A stretch of 38,844 nucleotides of DNA from an uncultured bacterium. GTDB lineage: Bacteria; Cyanobacteriota; Vampirovibrionia; Gastranaerophilales; Gastranaerophilaceae. Of the stretch, positions 7,422-15,224 are shown in pieces; position 1 is the stretch's first letter; each line of letters starts with the position of its first letter. The position numbers were made by a program, and so were the translations under genes. The stretch is taken from NCBI GenBank assembly GCA_949291445.1, contig CASEVT010000094.1, positions 1-38,844 of the forward strand, read 5' to 3'. The notes under the pieces are model-generated. The model did no database searches. It was not told the DNA's origin and saw only the letters and a program-made list of their open reading frames with translations.

Positions 7422-8507
7422 CTAAATAGAAGAAGGTCTGGCACGATAGTAACTTTTCACCTTTACACCATCGCTACGTGTATAATCTTTCACAAAGACC
7501 ATACCGCCTTTTTCAACAGCTTTATCTGCTTGTTCTTTGGTTGGAACACCTATTGTTTTTCTTTGATAGTTAATTGCATCCAATTTTTCGTCATATTCAT
7601 CATCAGACATATTGTCAATATCTTCTACTGTATAGATTTTGTTCTCACCCGTAACTTCATTCTTATAACCGGACAGATCAATACTTTCATCAAAAACTTT
7701 ATCATCTTCACCGGCTTCAAACTTAGGATTGTCAGAGTTTAAATTTTCAATCTTGTTGTCATCAGTAGTTTTAGCACGATTCAAAAGGGATTCTTGCTGT
7801 TCAAACAATTTTTCTTTCTGAGCCACAAGCATTTCTTTTAGCCCAAGTGAGGGACTTTCAGGGCGTTTCATAGAATCAAGTTTTTCTTTTTCTTGAACAA
7901 GATAAGACTCAATACCGTCTAAGAAAGACACTGAACTCTTATTCTTATTAGATAATTCATTTTTAGTATCGGCATAACTTTTGAGATCACTGATTACATT
8001 TTTAGAAACCGAACCCTGATAAACTCTTTTATCATCAACACTTGAAACCATTTCACCACTTTTAAGAGCATTGTACACTTTTATGGCAATCATATCTTCT
8101 ATATGCTCATCGCTAAAATCATTTTCAAACCCTTTAAGCTCATCAGCAACCTTGAGACCGATTTCTCTGCCGACACGATTATTCCACAAGTCCATTTCTT
8201 TAGCTTGTGCAGTATCGGGATTATTATTGGAATACTCATACATATTGCCAATTATGTTAGCAGTAAAATTCCCGTATTTTCTGGCCAATGAAGCCATTAA
8301 AAAAGCATGTCGAAACGCATCAGTTTCATTGTCAGCCGAAATCATAGGATGTGAATCCGGATCCAAACCAAACAAAGATCTGTAATGTTCAGCTTTGTCA
8401 ATGTAATAATCTGCAACAGGCTTATATTTTGAATTTGAATTATTTTTTAAACTATCATTTAAATTAGCAAATAAATCATAAGCGCTATATTTTTTTTTGT
8501 CAGCCAT
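7422..8507 (-). CDS. DUF6973-like phage protein, possibly virion-associated or an ejected effector
   Basis: 361 residues from ATG 8507, which has a GGGAGAG Shine-Dalgarno; the open frame continues upstream into a terminator, so the longer start is unlikely. Residues about 59-120 carry E-T-D-A-F-R-H-A-F-L-M-A-S-L-A, N-M-Y-E-Y-S and M-D-L-W-N-N-R-V-G-R-E-I-G. This Asp-Arg-His / Glu / Asp-x-x-Asn-Asn-x-x-Gly-Arg set is the DUF6973 pattern seen in toxins and phage proteins. A Glu/Lys-rich middle follows, then a basic end (D-Y-T-R-S-D-G-V-K-V-K-S-Y-Y-R). It occupies the slot of the minor head (MuF-like) protein between portal and scaffold. A structural or ejected enzymatic role is inferred, not shown. 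Confidence 0.6.
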   Translation of the reverse strand: MADKKKYSAYDLFANLNDSLKNNSNSKYKPVADYYIDKAEHYRSLFGLDPDSHPMISADNETDAFRHAFLMASLARKYGNFTANIIGNMYEYSNNNPDTAQAKEMDLWNNRVGREIGLKVADELKGFENDFSDEHIEDMIAIKVYNALKSGEMVSSVDDKRVYQGSVSKNVISDLKSYADTKNELSNKNKSSVSFLDGIESYLVQEKEKLDSMKRPESPSLGLKEMLVAQKEKLFEQQESLLNRAKTTDDNKIENLNSDNPKFEAGEDDKVFDESIDLSGYKNEVTGENKIYTVEDIDNMSDDEYDEKLDAINYQRKTIGVPTKEQADKAVEKGGMVFVKDYTRSDGVKVKSYYRARPSSI

Positions 8508-8522
8508 AATACTCTCTCCCAT

Positions 8523-8550
8523 AAAAAAGAAAGAGTCCGAAGACTCTTTC
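8523..8550 (-). terminator. Intrinsic terminator/attenuator with UUCG tetraloop
   Basis: A perfect 9-bp stem (8529-8537 with 8542-8550) closes a UUCG tetraloop on the minus strand and is followed by six U (8528-8523). It lies between the membrane-protein pair and the DUF6973 gene, whose SD starts a few bases later. UUCG loops are unusually stable, so a large share of transcripts may end here. Confidence 0.85.
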
Positions 8551-8587
8551 ATTAAAATTAACACCAATTAAGAATTTTTATGAATAA

Positions 8588-9151
8588 TTACCATGTTCCA
8601 ATGAGAATTTCAGTCTTATCAGCTGAATTATAATCGATAGATAGAGTTATTTTATCCAGACGAAGAAAAGATGTTCTTTGGTCCGTAATTTTTTTTCTAA
8701 CCTCCGGCGTAATATTCAATCGCACCTTCTCATAAGGAAAATAAACAGGAATAATTGCATGTTTATCTTGACAGACCAATAAAAGCATACCGGTCGTATC
8801 AAGTAAACCTGCCGAAAAATAATCCAATTCATTATTTGGATATATATAAATTTTAGCTAAACGTAAGGCAGACTGAGGCAACATTCTGCGCAGATACGGA
8901 ATAAGAACAATACCCTCCATATTATCAAATTTATAGACAGCATTAAGCCTATCCACATTTTCAATTTCAGGAAGAACAGCTGTCCTTACCATAACTGCAT
9001 CCTTTTTCATATAATCAGTCAGATAAAATCCTTCATATACACGATAAAAAGTCATACAATCATCAAAATAGAACCTGAAAATGATAAACGCAGCGAATAT
9101 CAAAATCAGCATAAATACAATTTTCAGAAATTTCCAAAAATACAAAAACAT
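8588..9151 (-). CDS. Membrane-anchored protein of unknown function (paralogue pair, member 2)
   Basis: 187 residues with one strong N-terminal transmembrane helix (about 8-28) and a roughly 155-residue domain that follows. Near residue 130 it has L-L-L-V-C-Q-D-K-H and I-I-P-V-Y-F-P-Y-E-K, matching the spacing of L-L-L-I-N-N-D-D-S and V-I-P-V-F-F-D-K-K in its neighbour at 9160-9708; the two are probably diverged paralogues. They stand nine bases apart inside the phage structural operon between portal and DUF6973 genes, an unusual site for membrane proteins. Superinfection exclusion, a virion membrane role or a lysogenic conversion function are all possible; I cannot choose. Confidence 0.65.
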   Translation of the reverse strand: MFLYFWKFLKIVFMLILIFAAFIIFRFYFDDCMTFYRVYEGFYLTDYMKKDAVMVRTAVLPEIENVDRLNAVYKFDNMEGIVLIPYLRRMLPQSALRLAKIYIYPNNELDYFSAGLLDTTGMLLLVCQDKHAIIPVYFPYEKVRLNITPEVRKKITDQRTSFLRLDKITLSIDYNSADKTEILIGTW

Positions 9152-9159
9152 AAAACTAC

Positions 9160-9708
9160 CTACTCGACCTGTCTTATAAAGACATTTACATTTTTAGAGT
9201 TAACCTGCTGTCTAAAGCTCATTTCAAAGTTTTTAGTACTGAAACAATTTATGTCAGGTTCTATACGATTTTTCAAAAGTGCCACAGAAAATTGAAAATC
9301 AGCATTTTTCTTATCAAAAAAGACAGGAATAACAGAATCATCATTATTAATCAACAAAAGATAATCCTTATCCCTGTTAAATTTTGAAAAATACTTATCC
9401 ATTCTATCGACCTTGAAGGAATTGATATGAAACAAATCGCTCAAATCAGACGGCATTGTATCATCGGAATTGTAACAAAATCCTCTCATATTAATAAAAG
9501 AAATTTGCAACTTTGAATCCGAGAGATTTTTTATATCGTTATTCAAGAAAGTTGCAACCATATCGGAGAGATTTTTGTCATACACAGACTCAAATACACC
9601 CTCCAAAGAGAGATACTCATGAACAAATATATAAGCGCGTTTTGTCAAAAACAACGATAATATAGCCAGAACAAGAACCAAGAAAATAATATTTAAGAAT
9701 TTCAACAA
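9160..9708 (-). CDS. Membrane-anchored protein of unknown function (paralogue pair, member 1)
   Basis: 182 residues with one N-terminal transmembrane helix (about 5-23), lacking a cleavage-like site, then a soluble domain. The start is TTG 9708, with GGAGGT at the correct spacing and no better ATG. It shares with the next gene the order: TM helix, short helix, strand-rich core, L-L-L-(I/V)-x-x-D, then (V/I)-I-P-V-(F/Y)-F. The family is not recognised. Gap to the portal gene upstream is 111 bases, with nothing recognisable in it. Confidence 0.65.
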   Translation of the reverse strand: MLKFLNIIFLVLVLAILSLFLTKRAYIFVHEYLSLEGVFESVYDKNLSDMVATFLNNDIKNLSDSKLQISFINMRGFCYNSDDTMPSDLSDLFHINSFKVDRMDKYFSKFNRDKDYLLLINNDDSVIPVFFDKKNADFQFSVALLKNRIEPDINCFSTKNFEMSFRQQVNSKNVNVFIRQVE

Positions 9709-9819
9709 TTCAAACCTCCATAAAAGTATTTTGACAGAAATGAATCACAATACACTTATGTATTTACCGTTTAATAAATTTTAAGAAGGCACAAAAGCTT
9801 TCACAAGCGAAATTTGGGA

Positions 9820-11238
9820 CTATATTTGTGAATCATCAGATAAAACATTTTCCTCAATATCAGAATCAATATTAAGTTGCTGATCCATCAATTTATTTTC
9901 AAGGGCAATCCGTTCCAGCTCAATTCTGGCATCAGCTTCGCAGACATCATCAAGAGTCATAATAGTAGTCAAACGGCTTTGAGTACCGGCAGCGACCCTG
10001 CTATTTTCGACGGAGACCTTTTCGCTATAGTCAGAAGGGATAGGTTCGCCCCAGGCAATTTGAACATTTTCTGCAGGAGTATAATTAAAAGCCATAGCAC
10101 ATTTAACAACGTTTTGAATAGTAGAATTAAATGAGACCTGTTTAATGTCGTCGACCTTTGCAAGAGCGGCAATAAATATCTTTCTCAAGCTTTCACCGGA
10201 CAAAGTACCGGACAGATTAATCCCATAAGCTTGAGGCGGAGTTTTAGTCAAAATATAGAAAAATTGCAAGAGCATATTAATATGTCGTTCTATAGCGTCA
10301 GCCTGCAAATCAGCGGTAATATACTCAGGCTTAATACCGTCAGTTCCGACCTTCAAAAAGTCGGTATTAGGCAAGCGTCTTTCATTAGTAACGGGATCGT
10401 GTTCAAGATTTTGTTCACTACCCGCCAATTTAGGATTAGCATGCCTGTTTATTATTTTAGAATTTTGACTAACAGTCAACATAATTTCTTCAACAATAGA
10501 CTTACAGCGCAAGTAGTCACTTTCACCGAAATACTTATCACTTTCAGTACTATTTTTCGTAGGAAAGATCAAAAAATCATCCCATATTTCGGAGAAGTCC
10601 TCAATTTCTTGTATACCGAGAGCAGCAAGCTCATCAGAATCCAATTTTTTACCCAAAGCACCCTCCAATGAAGTCCAGACCTCATTTTCGACATAGCCCT
10701 TATGATGTTTTTCAACTTTTTTATATTCTTTTTTAACACCGTTCTCGACATTATAAAGTGAATAAATCAGAATATGCCCGTCAATATCATTCAAATTGCC
10801 ATTGCGAAAAACAGGAATCCAGCAATCCGGAGAGATGGAAAAAATCTTAACTTCATCCTCAACAACAGCGACCTTAAAAAGACCGTTGCCATAGCGAGAA
10901 TTATCAATATACACTTCTTTAAGCACAGAAATAAAATTGTTTTTAGTCGAAATTTCATTCCAATTTTGCTGAACGGCATCATCAACGTTAACATCAATTC
11001 CCTGATTAGTAATAAACCCCTTAAAAAAGTCAGTCAAAGCCCAGAAGAGGTTGATATTAATAAGCGACTGAGAAGTAGTATTATCGAGCGGATAGCGTTT
11101 TCGAATTTTAGCGATTGTAGAGCTAAACGCCTTGGAGAAATCACCTTCATACAAATTTCTATAATACTCATAATCAGAAAATCTTTCGACAGTATCATTG
11201 TCATATTTAATATTTTGGACATCAAAAGTAGTAAACAT
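9820..11238 (-). CDS. Phage portal protein
   Basis: 472 residues, predicted mixed helix and strand. It has the position (directly after TerL), length and layout of siphovirus portal proteins: an early helix with Y-E-Y-Y-R-N-L-Y-E-G-D-F, a central strand region (S-P-D-C-W-I-P-V-F-R-N-G with H-I-L-I-Y-S-L), a later long helical part including P-P-Q-A-Y-G-I-N-L-S-G-T-L-S-G-E-S-L, and an acidic C-terminus. The S-G-x-S-L motif before a helix is usual in this family. It forms the dodecameric ring through which DNA is packaged and ejected. Confidence 0.85.
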   Translation of the reverse strand: MFTTFDVQNIKYDNDTVERFSDYEYYRNLYEGDFSKAFSSTIAKIRKRYPLDNTTSQSLININLFWALTDFFKGFITNQGIDVNVDDAVQQNWNEISTKNNFISVLKEVYIDNSRYGNGLFKVAVVEDEVKIFSISPDCWIPVFRNGNLNDIDGHILIYSLYNVENGVKKEYKKVEKHHKGYVENEVWTSLEGALGKKLDSDELAALGIQEIEDFSEIWDDFLIFPTKNSTESDKYFGESDYLRCKSIVEEIMLTVSQNSKIINRHANPKLAGSEQNLEHDPVTNERRLPNTDFLKVGTDGIKPEYITADLQADAIERHINMLLQFFYILTKTPPQAYGINLSGTLSGESLRKIFIAALAKVDDIKQVSFNSTIQNVVKCAMAFNYTPAENVQIAWGEPIPSDYSEKVSVENSRVAAGTQSRLTTIMTLDDVCEADARIELERIALENKLMDQQLNIDSDIEENVLSDDSQI

Positions 11239-11307
11239 AAATCCCCCTTATCAGATAAATACGCAAACAGAATAAAAATAAATCAGATTAACAAAAGTAA
11301 AATAAAC

Positions 11308-12579
11308 TCAAATGAATCTTTTTTCATAAAAAGTCAAAGCATATCTTGTTTCATCCATAGCATCGTCATTTTCTTTGACCGGCATATCAGGGTCAAGCAT
11401 AGAGTCATCTTCAGAAGGATACCGATAGGTTTCAAATTCCCGAAGAGTATTCTTGCAGCGATCACGATTGACGATCAATCTGTCATAATTGATAATGCTT
11501 CGCAAAACGCCGATACTATCGATAACACGAGGTTTTTCCTCATAAACAATAATCCCACCTAAGGACTCACGGAGCTTATGATTTTGCTCTGGACGGGCAT
11601 TGTCAGCATTAATAAATCGAAAATACCGACCATATTCTTTTTGACGGGCAAGAACCCATTGAATTACATCATCCTCATTCATTTTAGCGCCATAGAGCTC
11701 ATCAATTTTGTAATATACCTTATCAAAAGTAACACCATACAAACCGCAACATAAAGGGTGATTCCATCCCCAATCCAACCCCAGAAAGTACTCCCGAAAT
11801 TCCATATTAGCAATTTTTTTGAGAATATCATCATGAGCGCAAGTATGCTTAGAGGAGCTAAAAGTATCATAAACAAGCCCGTCCGCAACAACCCATAAAC
11901 CCTTAATTTTTCTTGCTTCAAAGGGACCGGAGTACAATTTTTTTTGATTGTCAATAAATTTTTTTGACAGATTGGCATTATCCTCCATAGTGAAATGCCA
12001 ATAATCAAAAACGCTTCGGACTTTAGCATCACCCTCGAGAAAAGGTTTAATTTTTTGTTTATACAACCAGTGATTGCAGCTTTCTGGGTTACTATCGGCG
12101 ATAGCTCTGGCATTAGCAGGGGTAAGCCTGGATAAAGCCATATTAAAAAACTGGTAATGATGTTTCGGAAGCTCATTAGCATACCAAAAGTCCCAAGTAC
12201 CACCCTGAATAGTGGCATCCGAATCAGCCTTACCACCGCCTACGACCAGACAATTATAAGTTTTACCCCAAAGCTTAATATCCAATTCACCACTGGAAGA
12301 ATTATATCTAACATCAGCACCGTGGTAGTTTTTTAAAAAAGGCAGCAATTCAATCAAAACATTATTTCTGACGGTTTGTTTAGTATAACCGGAAAAAACT
12401 TTCAAATATTGATTGCCGACGAACTGAAGCATCCTTGGGATTTTATAAATAACAGAAAGAGTCTTAGCCGAGCGAGTAGCCCCATCCAAAAGCGTAAAAA
12501 ATTTCATATTCTCCGGAGCAAGGCTCAAAAACTTCTTATGTTTTTTACTATACTTAGACTTAGTCCAATCAATCGGCAT
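11308..12579 (-). CDS. terL: Phage terminase large subunit
   Basis: 423 residues. The N-terminal ATPase has a Walker-A-type loop G-A-T-R-S-A-K-T at residues 33-40 and a probable Walker-B/catalytic Glu region around F-W-Y-A-N-E-L-P-K-H. The C-terminal nuclease half begins with F-L-G-L-D-W-G-W-N-H-P, the first metal-binding Asp of the RNase H-like fold, and continues to N-A-D-N-A-R-P-E. The gene overlaps the end of terS by 11 bases, so the subunits are coupled. The SD is AAAGGA. It is the motor and nuclease that packages DNA. Confidence 0.9.
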   Translation of the reverse strand: MPIDWTKSKYSKKHKKFLSLAPENMKFFTLLDGATRSAKTLSVIYKIPRMLQFVGNQYLKVFSGYTKQTVRNNVLIELLPFLKNYHGADVRYNSSSGELDIKLWGKTYNCLVVGGGKADSDATIQGGTWDFWYANELPKHHYQFFNMALSRLTPANARAIADSNPESCNHWLYKQKIKPFLEGDAKVRSVFDYWHFTMEDNANLSKKFIDNQKKLYSGPFEARKIKGLWVVADGLVYDTFSSSKHTCAHDDILKKIANMEFREYFLGLDWGWNHPLCCGLYGVTFDKVYYKIDELYGAKMNEDDVIQWVLARQKEYGRYFRFINADNARPEQNHKLRESLGGIIVYEEKPRVIDSIGVLRSIINYDRLIVNRDRCKNTLREFETYRYPSEDDSMLDPDMPVKENDDAMDETRYALTFYEKRFI

Positions 12580-12958
12580 CCAGATCCTTTCCCATTTCTT
12601 CCAAACTTCTTAAATAAGCTTCCTGAGTATTCAAAGAATCCTTAGACGCATCATCTTTTTTAGAACTGGTCATAACCTTTCTTTCTTCATCAGAAGCAAG
12701 CAGCTTAAACAAAGCAATCTGACAAGTAGGAGAAGCATTAGGTTTCAACCATTGGATCATTAACTGTTGCTTAGTAGCAAACCTATTTTCACTGATAGCA
12801 TCCAGAAGGATTTTCGACTCATCAAGCTTGTAGTCATAAAATTTTTCAAGCGAAAACGGCAAAAAAGCCGCAATTCCTTCAACAGTAAGAACATTTTGTT
12901 CTTTAATAATATCCAAACACTGCTCTTCGAGCATCTTGTAATCTTTTTTTCTGCGCAT
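12569..12958 (-). CDS. terS: Probable phage terminase small subunit
   Basis: 129 residues from ATG 12958 (M-R-R-K-K-D-Y-K-M-L). An open frame continues upstream to 13015 but enters the structured element at 12988-13072, so the shorter start is preferred; its ribosome site is weak. The N-terminal half is helical with a helix-turn-helix-like pattern (Q-N-V-L-T-V-E-G-I-A-A-F-L-P-F) and the C-terminus is acidic and helical. It overlaps the TerL gene, the normal partner arrangement. It should recognise the packaging site. Identification is by order and helical content. Confidence 0.65.
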   Translation of the reverse strand: MRRKKDYKMLEEQCLDIIKEQNVLTVEGIAAFLPFSLEKFYDYKLDESKILLDAISENRFATKQQLMIQWLKPNASPTCQIALFKLLASDEERKVMTSSKKDDASKDSLNTQEAYLRSLEEMGKDLDAD

Positions 12959-12987
12959 AATCCATATATTTACAACTAATCTACAAA

Positions 12988-13072
12988 CAAAAAAAAGCAT
13001 ATAGCGTGCTTTCAAAAAGAAAGCTGAGGCATTTTGAAGTAGTTGAGAGTGAGAAGAGATAACGCTATATGC
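12988..13072 (-). ncRNA. Structured element / intrinsic terminator upstream of terS
   Basis: An 11-bp perfect outer stem (12997-13007 with 13062-13072) encloses 54 bases that contain a second perfect 6-bp hairpin (13008-13013 with 13019-13024) stacked directly on one side. On the minus strand the outer stem ends in a run of eight U (12996-12989). It lies between the gene at 13087-13548 and terS. It may be a terminator with an elaborate stem, a small phage RNA or part of the packaging-site region. The pairing is seen directly; the function is inferred. Confidence 0.6.
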
Positions 13073-13086
13073 ATAGATGGTTAGAT

Positions 13087-13548
13087 TTAAAAATTAAAAT
13101 CTTCAATAAAATAGCTCCTAACGGGAGAATAAAAAGTTCCGCGGCTGTCCCAGCCATCCTCACTCATATACCTGCCGCGTTGATTGTATGAATCAATAGC
13201 TTTGCCATACACGAAAGGAATTCTGCGAGCGTGCGGAATAATTTTCAAAGGGCAAGATTGAGGAACAGCCTTTCTGATATCAGAAGTCTTATTAAGAAAT
13301 TTTATAGCTTTTTGACCGGAGTAGACCTCTTTCTCCAACAACCCTTTTTTCTCATCGGAAGCATATCTGTGGAGTTCAAGCTTTGTACATCCGTTTTTCT
13401 TGCAAATCAAAACATAAATAACTTCCTTTGCAACCGAAACACCATTAACAATTTTTTTAATAAGCTTGGTAACAACATATTTTTGTATACACCAGTAGGT
13501 TTGCGGATCATTGGTACTATAGACCAACCCGCAGCAATACATTTTCAA
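13087..13548 (-). CDS. Hypothetical phage protein with Cys pairs, first gene of the module
   Basis: 153 residues. The start is read as TTG 13548 because GGGAG lies ten bases upstream; the ATG two codons later would be too far from it. It has a C-C-G near the start and a C-K-K-N-G-C pair near residue 50, followed by K-L-E-L-H-R-Y, so metal binding is possible. The C-terminal half is basic, then aromatic (Y-M-S-E-D-G-W-D-S-R-G-T-F-Y). It is the first gene of the phage strand, ahead of terS, where HNH or regulatory proteins are often found, but I see no HNH motif. The function is unknown. Confidence 0.6.
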   Translation of the reverse strand: MKMYCCGLVYSTNDPQTYWCIQKYVVTKLIKKIVNGVSVAKEVIYVLICKKNGCTKLELHRYASDEKKGLLEKEVYSGQKAIKFLNKTSDIRKAVPQSCPLKIIPHARRIPFVYGKAIDSYNQRGRYMSEDGWDSRGTFYSPVRSYFIEDFNF

Positions 13549-13579
13549 ATCAAATCATCTCCCGATATTTAATAACAGA

Positions 13580-13620
13580 TAAAAAAGCCACACCGGCGGA
13601 GCCTTGGCGCGAGGTGGGCT
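13580..13620 (-). terminator. Intrinsic terminator ending the nuo operon
   Basis: On the minus strand an 8-bp stem with a single bulge (13613-13620 with 13586-13594) and a GC-rich interior is followed by six U (13586-13581). It lies about 150 bases after the nuoN stop and before the phage module, so it insulates the phage genes from nuo transcription. Confidence 0.75.
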
Positions 13621-13772
13621 TCATAAAATAAAATTCAATCGACCTCTCGCAATGTAAGTAATATAGCATATATTCTTGAGCCCGGAGGCTCAAATTTAAA
13701 GATAGAAAAACACACGAAGAGATAATTGATTTAAGAGAGCAAAATAAGAATCAATATTGAAACTTACAGGCA
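13621..13772. other. Junction between phage module and nuoN, no gene seen
   Basis: AT-rich spacer of about 150 bases. It holds a short 7-bp hairpin at 13676-13693 without a U-run. No tRNA, integrase gene or obvious attachment-site repeat could be recognised. If the phage module is an integrated prophage, one attachment site would be expected near here, but the other end is outside the window so this cannot be tested. Confidence 0.5.
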
Positions 13773-15203
13773 CTACATATAATAAGAAACCAACTGGCAC
13801 AGCTGAATTATTTTATCAGCAAAGATACAACAAAAGATAGACGCAAAGGCACAAGCATACAAAATAAACTTTGATGACATAACACTTGTGTCAATTAGAG
13901 CAGTATTTTCAACCCTTCTAAACATGGCACGAATAAGTTTCCAATAGGCAAAAATCATAACAACCGAACCGAGCATAGCGACAACAAGATAAGGTAAAAA
14001 CAAGAAACCTGAGCGAGCAACAGCCGAGAACAAATAAAGTTTAGCAACAAACCCGCAAGTAGGAGCAATACCTGCGAGAGAAATTAAAACCAGAGTAAAA
14101 GCAATAACATAATAAGGTCTGTGGTATATTAACCCCCTAAAATCGTCAACATCTTCCAAACCGGAGGAATTAAAAAAGAGGATTAAAGCAGCCCAAGCGC
14201 CGATATTTGCAAAGATGTAGCAAAAAATATAAAACAACACACTGGACAGACTATAGACAGAAAAAACACACAATCCCAAAAGCATAATTCCGGATTGTAC
14301 ACTCATACTGTAAGCCATAAGACGTTTAATATTATTCTGCCTAATAGCACACAGAGAGGCACAAACCACGGTAACAACGGCTAAAAATGCGAAAGTAAGT
14401 CGCAAACCGCTGGTAAAAGGTAACATGATCATCAAAAGTCTGGCAAGAACGCCAAAACATGCCAAAGGCGGAATAGAAGAAATATAAGCGGCAATAGGAT
14501 AACCCGCACCCGCAAAAGTATCAGGCAGCCAACTTGAAAACGGAACAATACCGAGTTTAAACCATATTGCAGAAATAATAAGAATTAAAGAAAAAGTTAA
14601 TAAAACCTGAGGCGGATTAGCGGAGAAATAATCACTCACCTGCCAAAACCCGAACTCCCCGCACAACCCGTATAAATAAGAAAGCCCGAGCAAAAATAAA
14701 GCAGCAGCAACAGAGCTTATAACAAGATATCCAAAACTCAACTGAGTTGCATTGGCACTTTTAGTGTAAGTCAAAAGCAAATAAGAACAAATACTCAAAG
14801 AAGCTAACGAAACAAACATACTGATAAAATCAGTAACACTAACGGCACACATAGCAAACAGAACGCCTGCCAAAAATACTGTAAAATACTCAAAGGCTCT
14901 ATCACGTTTAGCTTTCAAAAGGTTTCGAGAAAGCAAAGTAAGAAAAAAAGCACTTATCAAGATCAAAATCTTAAAAAACAAAGTATAAATATTAGAAACG
15001 AACTCACCCCTAAAAGCAAAAATATTATCAGTAGAAATTTCAAGAAAAAGAGTTGAAGAGAGAGCAAAAACAATCCCACATAAAGTCACACCCTTAGAAA
15101 ACTTATAATGATTTTTCTTAGCAAAAAATGCCGCAGACATATTAAACAAAGTAAACAAAATAATTATAAATTCCGGAAGATAAACATTAAAAAGATCTTT
15201 CAT
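13773..15203 (-). CDS. nuoN: Complex I membrane subunit N homologue with altered proton-path residues
   Basis: 476 residues with about 14 transmembrane helices. ATG 15203 is preferred because GGGAG lies five bases upstream; another ATG lies four codons earlier. W-F-K-L-G-I-V-P-F-S-S-W-L-P-D matches the NuoN TM7-8 region. By eye against remembered E. coli NuoN, K216 matches the essential K217 and K388 matches K395. The equivalent of K247 is P246, of H224 is S223, of K158 is G158, and the TM5 Glu position (E133) lies in M-F-V-S-L-A-S-L with no acid. The Y-H-R-P and A-G-I-A-P-T-C-G-F-V-A-K motifs are kept. It is last in the operon and lies in the cytoplasmic membrane; proton pumping is doubtful. 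Confidence 0.85.
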   Translation of the reverse strand: MKDLFNVYLPEFIIILFTLFNMSAAFFAKKNHYKFSKGVTLCGIVFALSSTLFLEISTDNIFAFRGEFVSNIYTLFFKILILISAFFLTLLSRNLLKAKRDRAFEYFTVFLAGVLFAMCAVSVTDFISMFVSLASLSICSYLLLTYTKSANATQLSFGYLVISSVAAALFLLGLSYLYGLCGEFGFWQVSDYFSANPPQVLLTFSLILIISAIWFKLGIVPFSSWLPDTFAGAGYPIAAYISSIPPLACFGVLARLLMIMLPFTSGLRLTFAFLAVVTVVCASLCAIRQNNIKRLMAYSMSVQSGIMLLGLCVFSVYSLSSVLFYIFCYIFANIGAWAALILFFNSSGLEDVDDFRGLIYHRPYYVIAFTLVLISLAGIAPTCGFVAKLYLFSAVARSGFLFLPYLVVAMLGSVVMIFAYWKLIRAMFRRVENTALIDTSVMSSKFILYACAFASIFCCIFADKIIQLCQLVSYYM

Positions 15204-15224
15204 CACAACTCCCATAAAATCTTC

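Noticed and set aside
10774-11562. 262-codon plus-strand open frame opposite portal and TerL genes
   Set aside because: It is antisense to two clear phage genes, has a protein composition typical of mirrored coding sequence, and spans the gap between them without a sensible start signal.
13676-13693. 7-bp hairpin between phage module and nuoN as terminator
   Set aside because: No U-run follows on either strand; the better terminator is at 13580-13620.
13549-13772. tRNA gene or remnant as phage attachment site
   Set aside because: The GC-rich stretch at 13583-13620 folds as a terminator stem, and no cloverleaf or T-loop sequence could be drawn.
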